A stretch of 64,000 bases of DNA from the NCBI RefSeq assembly GCF_003332825.1, contig NZ_QIRF01000002.1, positions 463,672 to 527,671 of the forward strand, given 5' to 3'. The notes under the pieces were generated by a model. That model saw only the letters and a list, made by a program, of their open reading frames with translations. It had not been told where the DNA came from and did no database searches. This document shows positions 50,974 to 61,539 of this stretch, one piece after another. The translations under genes were made by a program, and so were the position numbers. Positions within the stretch are counted from its first letter, which is position 1. Every line of letters starts with the position of its first letter. The DNA is from Dyella sp. C9. GTDB taxonomy: Bacteria > Pseudomonadota > Gammaproteobacteria > Xanthomonadales > Rhodanobacteraceae.

Positions 50974-50999
50974 AAAAACCCGCCGCAAGGCGGGTTTTT
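50974..50999. terminator. Rho-independent terminator
   Basis: An 11-bp stem AAAAACCCGCC / GGCGGGTTTTT with a GCAA tetraloop ends the DUF883-like gene and can act in both directions. Confidence 0.93.
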
Positions 51000-51027
51000 G
51001 TTGTGCGCACACGACATCGCGATCCCC

Positions 51028-51150
51028 CCGCAGGAGTGCACCCTGTGCGCGACCACATCTACACGAAACGTGTCGCCGACTTCATCTGACGTTATTCGGT
51101 GGTGCTTGTACGCCCCCTACGCCGGGTCGCGCACAGGGTGCGCTCCTACA
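51028..51150. repeat. REPIN-like inverted repeat pair 5
   Basis: A rightward copy (51028-51054) and a leftward copy (51124-51150) enclose about 69 bp in the gap between two terminators. The gap has no gene. Confidence 0.85.
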
Positions 51151-51166
51151 CGGGAAGCGAGGCCAA

Positions 51167-51197
51167 AAAAAACGCCGCGGGGACCGCGGCGTTTTTT
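51167..51197. terminator. Terminator of aceE
   Basis: A perfect 14-bp inverted repeat AAAAAACGCCGCGG / CCGCGGCGTTTTTT with a GGA loop lies just after the aceE stop. It is symmetric and can work in both directions. Confidence 0.95.
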
Positions 51198-51203
51198 GCT
51201 TGC

Positions 51204-53897
51204 TTAGACCGTCACCGGGTTCGGCTTGTCCGGATCGAGCTTGTAGGTCTTGATGGCGCGCGCCACGTCCTTGGCGTTGACCTTGCCATCCTTCGCCAGC
51301 GCGGACAGCGCGGACAGCGCGATCCAGTAGCGATCGACTTCGAAGAAGCCGCGCAGGTGCTCGCGGGTATCCGAACGGCCGTAGCCGTCGGTGCCCAGCA
51401 CCGTGTAGCGCATGCCGTCGGGCATGAACGCGCGGATCTGGTCGGCGAATTCGCGCACGTAGTCAGTGGCGGCCACGGCCGGACCCTGGCGACCCTGCAG
51501 CAGGCCGGTGACGAACGGCACGCGCTGTTCGGCTTCCGGATGCAGGCGGTTCCAGCGCTCGGCGTCGAAACCGTCGCGACGCAGCTCGGTGAAGCTCGGG
51601 CAGGACCAGATGTCGGCGGTGACGCCGAAATCCTTCTCCAGCAGCTCGGCCGCGGCGATGACTTCGCGCAAGATGGTGCCCGAACCGAGCAGCTGCACGC
51701 GCGGCTCGCCCTTCTTCGGCTTGCCCGCGTCCTTGAACAGGTACATGCCCTTGATGATGCCTTCCTCGATGCCCTGCGGCAGGTCGGGGTGGCTGTAGTT
51801 CTCGTTCATCACGGTGATGTAGTAGTACACATCCTCCTGCTCCTGCAGCATGCGGCGGGTGCCGTCCTGCAGGATCACCGCGATCTCGTAGGAGAAGGTC
51901 GGGTCGTACGACTTCACGTTCGGGATCGCGCCGGACAGCAGGTGCGAGTGGCCGTCTTCGTGCTGCAGGCCTTCACCGTTCAGCGTGGTGCGGCCGGCGG
52001 TGCCGCCGATCAGGAAGCCGCGGGCGCGCATGTCGCCGGCAGCCCATGCCAGGTCGCCAATGCGCTGGAAGCCGAACATCGAGTAGTAGATGAAGAACGG
52101 CAGCATCGGCTGGTTGCTGATGCTGTAGCTGGTGGCCGCCGCCATCCAGGCGGCCATGCCGCCGGCCTCGGAGATGCCTTCCTGCAGCACCTGGCCCTTC
52201 TGGTCTTCGCGGTAGTACAGCAGCTGGTCGGCGTCCTGCGGACGGTACTTCTGGCCGAACGGCGCGTAGATGCCGATCTGGCGGAACATGCCTTCCATGC
52301 CGAAGGTACGGGCCTCGTCGGCCACGATCGGCACGATGCGCTCACCGATCTGCTTGTCGCGCAGCAGCAGGTTCATGCCGCGCACCAGCGACATGGTGGT
52401 CGAGATTTCGCGCTCGCCGGTGCCCTTGGTGATCTGCTCGAACGCCGGCAGTTCCGGCGCCTTGAGCTTCACGTCCGAGTGGCGGCGACGCTGCGGCAGG
52501 AAGCCGCCCAGCGCGCGACGGCGCTCCAGCATGTACTCCACTTCCGGCGAACCCTTGCCCGGGTGGTAGTACGGCACGTCGGCCAGCTTGTCGTCGGTCA
52601 CCGGAATGTTGAAACGATCGCGGAAGTGGCGCACGGCGTCGGCGTCCAGCTTCTTCTGCTGGTGCGTCGGGTTCTGCGACTCGCCGGCCGCGCCCATGCC
52701 GTAGCCCTTCACCGTCTTGGCGAGGATGACCGTGGGCATGCCCTTGGTCTTGGTGGCCTGGTCGTAGGCCGCGTAGACCTTGTGCGGGTCATGGCCACCG
52801 CGATTGAGGCGCCAGATGTCGTCGTCCGACAGGTTGGCGACCATCTCGCGGGTTTCGGGGTACTTGTTGAAGAAGTGCTCGCGCGTGTACGCGCCACCGA
52901 AGGCCTTGCACGCCTGGTACTCGCCGTCCACGGTTTCCATCATCAGCTTGCGCAGCACGCCCTTGGTGTCGCGGGCGAGGAGCGGATCCCAGTAGCTGCC
53001 CCAGACCACCTTGATGGCGTTCCAGCCGGCGCCGCGGAACACGCCTTCGAGTTCCTGGATGATCTTGCCGTTGCCGCGCACCGGACCATCCAGGCGCTGC
53101 AGGTTGGCGTTGATCACGAACACCAGGTTGTCCAGGCCTTCCCGGCCGGCCAGCGAGATGGCACCCAGCGACTCGGGCTCGTCGGTCTCGCCGTCGCCCA
53201 TGAAGCACCAGATCTTGCGATCGGTCTTGGGCATCAGGCCACGGTGTTCCAGGTACTTCCAGAACTGCGCCTGGTAGATGGCCTGGATGGGACCCAAGCC
53301 CATCGACACCGTCGGCACCTGCCAGTAGTCCGGCATCAGCCACGGGTGCGGGTAAGAGGAGAGGCCACGGCCATGGCCGGCCACTTCCATGCGGAACAGG
53401 TCGAGCTGGTCCTCGGCAATGCGGCCTTCCAGGAAGGAGCGCGCATAGATGCCCGGGCTGGAATGGCCCTGGTGGAACACCAGGTCGCCCGGATGGTCGG
53501 CGCTCGGCGCGCGCCAGAAATGGTTGAAGCCCACGTCGTACAGCGTGGCCGACGAGGCGAAGCTGGCGATATGGCCGCCCAGCTCACCCGGCTTGCGATT
53601 GGCGCGCACGACCATGGCCATCGCGTTCCAGCGGATCAGCGTGCGGATACGCCATTCCATCGCCGCGTCGCCCGGCATCTTGGCCTCGTTGGCGGGCGCG
53701 ATGGTGTTGACGTATTCGGTGGTCGGGTTGAACGGCAGGTAGCCGCCGGCCCGGCGCGTCGAATCGACCATCTTCTCCAGCAGGTAATGCGCGCGCTCGG
53801 TACCGTCGTGATGGATGACCGCATTAAGCGAATCGACCCATTCCTGGGTTTCGGTGGGGTCGAGGTCCTGGTGGAGGATGTCGTCGAGCTGATCCAT
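51204..53897 (-). CDS. aceE: Pyruvate dehydrogenase E1 (homodimeric type)
   Basis: Thiamine-diphosphate E1 component that decarboxylates pyruvate and acetylates the lipoyl domains of E2. The 897-residue single-chain form matches the alpha2-type E1 of gammaproteobacteria. It has HIASFASSATLYDVGFNHFW and HQGHSSPGIYARSFLEG in the N-terminal domain, and the ThDP/Mg motif GDGETDEPESLGAISLAGRE with N-terminus of the motif near 230. The ATG at 53897 follows GGAGAG; upstream frame extension is not gene-like. Its E2 and E3 partners are 20 kb away. It is flanked by a REPIN pair downstream and a 600-bp gene-free region upstream. Confidence 0.96.
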   Translation of the reverse strand: MDQLDDILHQDLDPTETQEWVDSLNAVIHHDGTERAHYLLEKMVDSTRRAGGYLPFNPTTEYVNTIAPANEAKMPGDAAMEWRIRTLIRWNAMAMVVRANRKPGELGGHIASFASSATLYDVGFNHFWRAPSADHPGDLVFHQGHSSPGIYARSFLEGRIAEDQLDLFRMEVAGHGRGLSSYPHPWLMPDYWQVPTVSMGLGPIQAIYQAQFWKYLEHRGLMPKTDRKIWCFMGDGETDEPESLGAISLAGREGLDNLVFVINANLQRLDGPVRGNGKIIQELEGVFRGAGWNAIKVVWGSYWDPLLARDTKGVLRKLMMETVDGEYQACKAFGGAYTREHFFNKYPETREMVANLSDDDIWRLNRGGHDPHKVYAAYDQATKTKGMPTVILAKTVKGYGMGAAGESQNPTHQQKKLDADAVRHFRDRFNIPVTDDKLADVPYYHPGKGSPEVEYMLERRRALGGFLPQRRRHSDVKLKAPELPAFEQITKGTGEREISTTMSLVRGMNLLLRDKQIGERIVPIVADEARTFGMEGMFRQIGIYAPFGQKYRPQDADQLLYYREDQKGQVLQEGISEAGGMAAWMAAATSYSISNQPMLPFFIYYSMFGFQRIGDLAWAAGDMRARGFLIGGTAGRTTLNGEGLQHEDGHSHLLSGAIPNVKSYDPTFSYEIAVILQDGTRRMLQEQEDVYYYITVMNENYSHPDLPQGIEEGIIKGMYLFKDAGKPKKGEPRVQLLGSGTILREVIAAAELLEKDFGVTADIWSCPSFTELRRDGFDAERWNRLHPEAEQRVPFVTGLLQGRQGPAVAATDYVREFADQIRAFMPDGMRYTVLGTDGYGRSDTREHLRGFFEVDRYWIALSALSALAKDGKVNAKDVARAIKTYKLDPDKPNPVTV

Positions 53898-54215
53898 GGG
53901 GAGCTTCTCTCCGCGGCGCCTGGGGGTTGGCGCGGCTGTAGGTGGACGCCTCCATACGGGGAGGCGGGAAACCCTCTGAGTGTAGCTCCGGCGGGGTTTT
54001 TCGCCAATTGGATCGAGACAATACGCAGGCGAATGGGGTGGAAGGTATTGATTGGGCAACAGTGGGGTGGATTGGGAGCTGGGCGGATGGTGGGGGGCGT
54101 GTGTGGCGCATGCGCTTTTCGCTGTCCTTTTCTTCCCTTGGGACGCTCCTGCCGTGCTTCGAGGTCACGCGAAATGCGGGGTTCGGCGAGCGGCTCGTCG
54201 TTCGCGGCGAACGGC

Positions 54216-54241
54216 GGTCGCGCACAGGGTGCGCTCCTACA
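54216..54241. repeat. REPIN-like repeat, single copy
   Basis: One leftward copy (GGTCGCGCACAGGGTGCGCT...CTAC) matching the consensus almost exactly, without a partner within 300 bp. Confidence 0.82.
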
Positions 54242-54469
54242 GGGAGAAGACCAGCCCTCGCCCTCGCTGATGGCTTTGGCTTTTGACCTGCACTCCCCTA
54301 TGCGGGCGGCCGGGAGAAGGAACAGCCCGAAGGGTGGCCGGCAAGGATGCCGGCCAGTGGGGCGTCAGGGCAGGACGCACTGTCGACCCACCCCGTAACC
54401 CGCCCGAAAGACGCGGCATCGGGGTGGCCTCCCAAACACCCAGTGGCCCCGAAGAACCCCAAAAACAAA

Positions 54470-54492
54470 AACGGGACCTCAACGGTCCCGTT
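54470..54492 (-). terminator. Terminator of maeB
   Basis: On the minus strand a 9-bp stem AACGGGACC / GGTCCCGTT with a 5-nt loop is followed by TTTTTGTTTTTGG. It lies 24 nt after the maeB stop. Confidence 0.9.
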
Positions 54493-54515
54493 CCTGCTCA
54501 ACCCTCAACGCAACC

Positions 54516-56807
<2,292 letters not shown>

Positions 56808-56940
56808 GGGATGCGTCGATCAGGAGGTGAGGGGAAATAAGGGTCCGCCAGGCGGAATAACCGAATGGTAACACCGGCTGCGCCCCTTCCCCGACGATGC
56901 GCCGCAGCATGGTGACGCACTCGTTCACCCGGCAGTGGTA

Positions 56941-58215
56941 CTAGAGACTGAGCGACAACGCCTCGGCCTGCACCTTGCCCATGTGGATCCGGTTGACGAA
57001 CAGCGAGAACGCCAGCTTGCCGGCCAGTCCGTGTACGTGCTGCATCCACGGCGGCAGCCAGCGCGGCGGCGCGATCGCCCCGGTCTCGAAGTACGGCTGC
57101 AGGCTGATCACGTCGTGCAGCGCCAGCTTGCCGGCGAACAGGTGGCGCAGCATGTCCATGCGTCGCTGCTTGAGCGCCCAGCGGAAGAAGGTATGCACGG
57201 TGAGTAGGCCGGACAGGTAGACGTTGTCCTTGGCGAATGCCGCGCCGCCGGTCAGCGGCACGCCGCGGAACACGCGCTGCGCGGAGTGGAAGCTGTCCGC
57301 CGGGTTCTGTCCGCAGCTGCTGAAAAACTGGTAGACCTCGACGAAGTCAGCCCCGTTGAGCGCCATGTCGATGGCCAGGATGCGCAGGCTGATGCGCTTG
57401 AGGCGCGAGATGTCGATGGCGCCAGAGATCAGCTCGGCGAACACGGCCAGGCCCTCCTGCGTTGCCGTGACGCGTGGCGAAGTGCGGCCCAGCGAGGCCA
57501 GCACCGGCTGCGCACGGCCATTGAGCGCGGTGAGCGAATGCACCAGGGCCTCGTGCGCCAGCAACTGGTGGCGGTCGTAGTCGGTAAAGCGCGTACCGCC
57601 GCGCAGGCGGATGCGGGTGGCGCCGGCGGCGGCCTTGGCGGTGAGTTCCGGATCCACCTCCACCGCGATCAGCGGCTCGCCGAAGAAGGCGTCCAGCGTG
57701 CGGCTGAGGTCGGCACGCAACTCGTCGGCCGAGATCGCCACGTTGACGTCATCGTCCAGCATTTCCGAACCCAGCTCGTCGGAAAGCTCGACGAAATAGC
57801 GCGCGGCATCCAGGTTGCTGCGGTCGCTGCCCGGAATGGCATCGCCCGGCCTGCCGTACAGCACGATCGACGGTGCCGTGACGCCGGCGGTGCCCACCGC
57901 CTCGAGCATCTCCGCGGCAATGCGCCAGGACTCCGCGGTGCGGCACAGGTATTCGCCCAGCGGATCGTCATAGCCGGCCTCGCGCTCGATCGCCGCCAGC
58001 TCGAAGCGTTCCTCGGACAGGTCCGGCGTGACGTACTCCACCTCGGGCAACGAGAACTGGCCGCGGGCATAGGCCGCGATCATGCGGTCCTCGAGCGAGG
58101 CCGGCCACGCCACCGTGGGCAGGATGCGTATGCCCCTCACGGCGGCCAGCAGGCGCTTGTCCAGTTCGACATAGCGCTGGAGTTCGGGGGCCACGGCGGC
58201 CGGCGTACTGCTCAT
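56941..58215 (-). CDS. DUF1704 / QEGLA-motif putative metallopeptidase (copy 2)
   Basis: A 424-residue paralogue of the protein at 19.2-20.5 kb. The metal-site pattern is conserved: HEALVH (H221, E222, H226) and QEGLAVFAE (E254), with NGADFVEVYQFF and SAQRVFRG in the same places, so both copies look active. Sequence identity outside these blocks is modest, suggesting an old duplication and separate substrates. I chose the ATG at 58215 (MSSTPAAVAPEL); the frame is open 43 codons upstream and overlaps the rsgA tail region, so it is less likely. It is 70 nt after rsgA. Confidence 0.87.
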   Translation of the reverse strand: MSSTPAAVAPELQRYVELDKRLLAAVRGIRILPTVAWPASLEDRMIAAYARGQFSLPEVEYVTPDLSEERFELAAIEREAGYDDPLGEYLCRTAESWRIAAEMLEAVGTAGVTAPSIVLYGRPGDAIPGSDRSNLDAARYFVELSDELGSEMLDDDVNVAISADELRADLSRTLDAFFGEPLIAVEVDPELTAKAAAGATRIRLRGGTRFTDYDRHQLLAHEALVHSLTALNGRAQPVLASLGRTSPRVTATQEGLAVFAELISGAIDISRLKRISLRILAIDMALNGADFVEVYQFFSSCGQNPADSFHSAQRVFRGVPLTGGAAFAKDNVYLSGLLTVHTFFRWALKQRRMDMLRHLFAGKLALHDVISLQPYFETGAIAPPRWLPPWMQHVHGLAGKLAFSLFVNRIHMGKVQAEALSLSL

Positions 58216-58285
58216 GTGACGATCGGTTCCCTGGTGACGCCGCAACCGCGACGAAAAAGCGTGGGCAGCGTGCGACAGTCCGGTG

Positions 58286-59344
58286 TCACTGGTCTTTCTC
58301 TCGCGAATGACGATGCCCGTGCGGGCGCGTGGCTGGTCGTCCACCCCGCTGGCGACGCAGCTTGGCCTCCAGCGTGGAGGCCTGCTCTTCGCGCTCGTCG
58401 CGCAGCTTGAGGTAGTTGCGCCAGCGCTCGGCGGAGAGGTCGCCGCTGTCCAGCGCCGCCTGCACGGCGCAGCCCGGCTCGCTGCCGTGGCCGCAATCGG
58501 CGAAACGGCATTGTTCGGCCAGGGCGTCGATGTCGGCGAACAGGTCGAGGTTTTCCTCGCCGGTGAGCTTGAGTTCGCGCATGCCGGGCGTGTCGATCAG
58601 GCAGCCGCCGCTGGGCAGCTGCAGCAGTGCCCGGTAGGTGGTGGTGTGGCGGCCGCGGCTGTCGTGGCCGCGCACGGCGCCGGTGGCCATCCGCTCGGTG
58701 CCCAGCAAGGTGTTGGTGAGGGTGGACTTGCCGGCACCCGACGAGCCCACCAGCACGGCGCTGTCGCCCGGCTGCAGGTAGGGCAGCAGCAGCTCCACGC
58801 TGGCCGCGTCCTTGCCGTTGATGGCATGAATCGGCGTGCCTTCGGGCAGGCGCGCACGCAGCGCGGCAAGCAGTTGGGTGGCGTCTTCGCGGGTGTCGAG
58901 CTTGCTCAGGAGCACCACCGGCTGGGCACCGGAACCTTCGGTCAGCGACAGGTAGCGCTCGATGCGCGCGGGATTGAAATCGCCGTCCAGCCCGGTGAGC
59001 ACCAGCACGTAATCGATGTTGGTGGCGATGATCTGGCGCTCGTAGCGCTCGCCCGCCGCCGCCCGCGACAGCACCGTGCGGCGCGGCTGCACCTGCACGA
59101 TGTGCGGCGGCTTGCCCGGCTCCACCTCGACGAAATCGCCCACCGCCGGCCGCTCGGCCGGATCCAGGCTGCGCTTGAGGAAATGGCCCGCCGGCTGGGC
59201 CCCGAACAGGTGCTCGCCGTCGTGCAGCTCGTAGCCGGCGCGATGCTGCGCCACCACGCGGGCCAGCTGCCGTCCTTCGGCGGGCAGCGTATCGCCGCGC
59301 CAACCGATCCGGCGCAGTCGCTCGATGATCTGGACATCCGTCAT
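58286..59344 (-). CDS. rsgA: Small ribosomal subunit biogenesis GTPase RsgA
   Basis: Circularly permuted GTPase that assists late 30S maturation. The 352-residue protein shows an OB-fold N-domain (about 40-115), then permuted G motifs: G4-type LSKLD, G1 VGSSGAGKSTL, a G2-type threonine in HTTTYRALLQL and G3 LIDTPGMREL. The C-terminal zinc site is C-x5-C-x-H-x5-C (CRFADCGHGSEPGC). The C-tail is Arg/His-rich. It heads the rsgA - DUF1704 - maeB run. Confidence 0.95.
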   Translation of the reverse strand: MTDVQIIERLRRIGWRGDTLPAEGRQLARVVAQHRAGYELHDGEHLFGAQPAGHFLKRSLDPAERPAVGDFVEVEPGKPPHIVQVQPRRTVLSRAAAGERYERQIIATNIDYVLVLTGLDGDFNPARIERYLSLTEGSGAQPVVLLSKLDTREDATQLLAALRARLPEGTPIHAINGKDAASVELLLPYLQPGDSAVLVGSSGAGKSTLTNTLLGTERMATGAVRGHDSRGRHTTTYRALLQLPSGGCLIDTPGMRELKLTGEENLDLFADIDALAEQCRFADCGHGSEPGCAVQAALDSGDLSAERWRNYLKLRDEREEQASTLEAKLRRQRGGRPATRPHGHRHSREKDQ

Positions 59345-59589
59345 GGCGCGGATTATGCCTTAGGCGCGGCCCGGTCCATCTTGAACGGCGCCCCGATACC
59401 CGGTCGAGCCGTTTTGCGGGTGCCGCAGAGGGCCTCCAGCGGCCGCATACCCCCGACAAGGGCCGTTGCCTGCGAAAAGGCCGAAACACGGCCGGTTTTG
59501 GTTGCCCCACTGCGTGTCGACGCTGCTAGGATGCGGAAAAGCCCGGCGTTCGTGCGCCGCAACAAACAGAACAACGAAGGACGTTCGCG

Positions 59590-60831
59590 TTGGCCTCGAT
59601 CAAACCCAGTGCGCACCTGGCGGACGTGCGCTATGAAATCCGTGGCGCCCTCACCCGTCGCTCGCGTGAGCTGGAGGCCGCCGGCCTGCCGATCATCAAG
59701 CTCAACATCGGCAACCCGGGCCGTTACGGCTTCGAGACCCCGACCCACCTGCGCGAGGCCATCGCCCGGCACCTGCATGACAGCGAGGCCTACGGGCACG
59801 AGCAGGGCCTGGAAGAGGCCCGCGAGGCCATCGTCGCCCAGCAGCGCCACCGTGGCGCGCAGGGCGTGGAAATGGAGCGGGTGTTCATCGGCAACGGCGT
59901 CAGCGAGCTGATCGACCTGAGCCTGCGCGCCCTGCTGCAGCCCGGCGACGAGGTGCTTCTGCCCAGCCCCGATTACCCGCTGTGGAGCGCCGCCACCATC
60001 CTCAACGACGGCAAGCCACGCTATTACCGCTGCCTGGCCGAACATGGCCACCTGCCCGATCCGGACGAGATCGAGTCGCTGATCACCCCGCGCACCCGCG
60101 CACTGGTGCTGATCAACCCGAACAACCCCACCGGCGCGGTGTACCCGAAGGCGTTGCTCGAGCGCATCGTGGCCATTGCCGCCCGGCACCGGCTGCTGCT
60201 GCTGAGCGACGAGATCTACGACGAGATCCTCTACGACGGCACGCCGTTCCAGCCACTGGCCGCGGTGGCCGGCGAACTGCCGTGCGTGAGCTTCGGCGGC
60301 CTCAGCAAGGTGCACCGTGCCTGCGGCTACCGGGTGGGCTGGATGAGCCTGTCCGGCGCGCATGCGCGCACGGCCGACTATCGCGACGCGTTGCAGTTGC
60401 TGGCCGCACTGCGCCTGTGCGCCAACGTGACCGCGCAATGGGCGGTGCGCCCGGCCCTGCAGAGCGCGCCGACCATCAACGAGCTGACCTCGCCCGGCGG
60501 CCGCCTGCACGAAGCGCGCAAGGCGGTGCTCGATGGCGTCGCCGCCAGCCAGTTCCTCGACATCGTGGCACCCTCGGGCGCGCTGTACGCGTTCCCGCGT
60601 GTGCGCGCCGACCGCCTGGCCGAGTTCGACGACAACGCCTTTGCACTGCGCCTGCTGGAAGAAGAGTCGGTGCTGGTGGTACCCGGCAGCAGCTTCAACG
60701 TGCCGCATAGCCGCCACCTACGCCTGACCCTGCTGCCGCCGCCGGAGCAGATCCGTGAGGTGTTCGCGCGCATCGAGCGCGTGCTGGCCGGCATGGCCGC
60801 GGCGCACAAGCCGCGCGCCGCGGTCGCCTGA
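59590..60831 (+). CDS. alaA: Alanine/pyridoxal-phosphate aminotransferase AlaA
   Basis: PLP-dependent aminotransferase forming alanine from pyruvate and glutamate. The 413-residue protein has the class I fold: NIGNPGRYGFETP, NPNNPTGAVYP (176-186), SDEIYDEILY (206-215) and the PLP lysine K240 in SFGGLSKVHR, with the phosphate-binding arginine in ACGYRVGW (R248). The apparent start is TTG at 59590, which has AAGGA 9 nt upstream; no ATG or GTG fits. It is divergent from rsgA, with 245 bp between. An SGNH hydrolase follows 9 nt downstream. Confidence 0.9.
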   Translation: MASIKPSAHLADVRYEIRGALTRRSRELEAAGLPIIKLNIGNPGRYGFETPTHLREAIARHLHDSEAYGHEQGLEEAREAIVAQQRHRGAQGVEMERVFIGNGVSELIDLSLRALLQPGDEVLLPSPDYPLWSAATILNDGKPRYYRCLAEHGHLPDPDEIESLITPRTRALVLINPNNPTGAVYPKALLERIVAIAARHRLLLLSDEIYDEILYDGTPFQPLAAVAGELPCVSFGGLSKVHRACGYRVGWMSLSGAHARTADYRDALQLLAALRLCANVTAQWAVRPALQSAPTINELTSPGGRLHEARKAVLDGVAASQFLDIVAPSGALYAFPRVRADRLAEFDDNAFALRLLEEESVLVVPGSSFNVPHSRHLRLTLLPPPEQIREVFARIERVLAGMAAAHKPRAAVA

Positions 60832-60840
60832 GCATTCCGC

Positions 60841-61437
60841 GTGCGCTATCTCGCGCTGGGCGATTCCTACTCCATCGGTGAAGGCGTGCTGGAGGCGGCG
60901 CGCTGGCCGGTGCAGCTGGCGTACCGGCTGCGCCAGGAAGGCATCGCGCTGGACGACCCGCAGATCATCGCCACCACCGGCTGGACCACCGACGAGCTGT
61001 CGGCGGCGATGGACGCGGCCAGCTTCAGCCCGCCCTACGACCTGGTCAGCCTGCTGATCGGCGTCAACAACCAGTACCGGGGCCGCAGCGCGGAGGAATA
61101 CCGCGGCGAGTTCCAGGGCCTGCTCGCCCGTGCCGCGGCGCTCGCCGGCGGCCGAGCCGGGCGCGTGCTGGTGCTGTCCATTCCCGACTGGGGCGTCACG
61201 CCGTTCGCGCACGGCAGCGGTCGCGACGTCGAGCGCATCGCGCACGAACTGGACGTCTATAACGCCATGGCGCGCGAAGCATCGCAGCTGGCTGGCGCCC
61301 ACTGGGTCGACATCACCGGCATTTCGCGCCAGCACCCCGCCCTGCTCGCGGATGACGGCCTGCATCCTTCCGGGGCGCAATACTCGCTGTGGGTGGCGGT
61401 GGCCCTGCCCGTGGCGCGCACCCTGCTCGCGGCCTGA
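60841..61437 (+). CDS. SGNH/GDSL-type hydrolase
   Basis: A 198-residue lipase/esterase-like hydrolase. Catalytic blocks are GDSYSIGE with Ser9, Gly47 in ATTGWTT, Asn76/77 in GVNNQYRG, and D172 and H175 in DDGLHPSG. No signal peptide is visible, so it should act in the cytoplasm. The start is the GTG at 60841, only 9 nt after alaA, so they are probably cotranscribed. The substrate is unknown; the lack of a signal argues against a secreted lipase. Confidence 0.88.
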   Translation: MRYLALGDSYSIGEGVLEAARWPVQLAYRLRQEGIALDDPQIIATTGWTTDELSAAMDAASFSPPYDLVSLLIGVNNQYRGRSAEEYRGEFQGLLARAAALAGGRAGRVLVLSIPDWGVTPFAHGSGRDVERIAHELDVYNAMAREASQLAGAHWVDITGISRQHPALLADDGLHPSGAQYSLWVAVALPVARTLLAA

Positions 61438-61539
61438 GCGACCGCGCCGGCGCGGAAACCACCCTGCAACCTTTCCGCCATCACCCGGAGACGTAACGCC
61501 GGCATGCTGGCCTCCCGGTAACCACCGGGAGAGACTGCC

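Larger units (their letters stand above)
53898..54515. other. Gene-free 600-bp stretch between maeB end and aceE start
   Basis: No convincing gene is present; open frames here have no ribosome site and unusual composition. The stretch contains the aceE upstream region, which from 53985 to 54090 is relatively T/G-rich and probably holds the promoter. It also holds a single REPIN-like copy (54216-54241), a palindrome GCCGGCAAGGATGCCGGC near 54337-54354, and the maeB terminator (54470-54492). The part around 54300-54430 looks like non-coding repeat-derived sequence, but I see no second copy in the window. Confidence 0.55.

Noticed and set aside
51099..54398. A 1099-residue reading frame opposite aceE
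   Set aside because: It runs antisense to a clear E1 gene, crosses a REPIN pair and terminators, and is dominated by Val/Ala/His-rich shadow composition.
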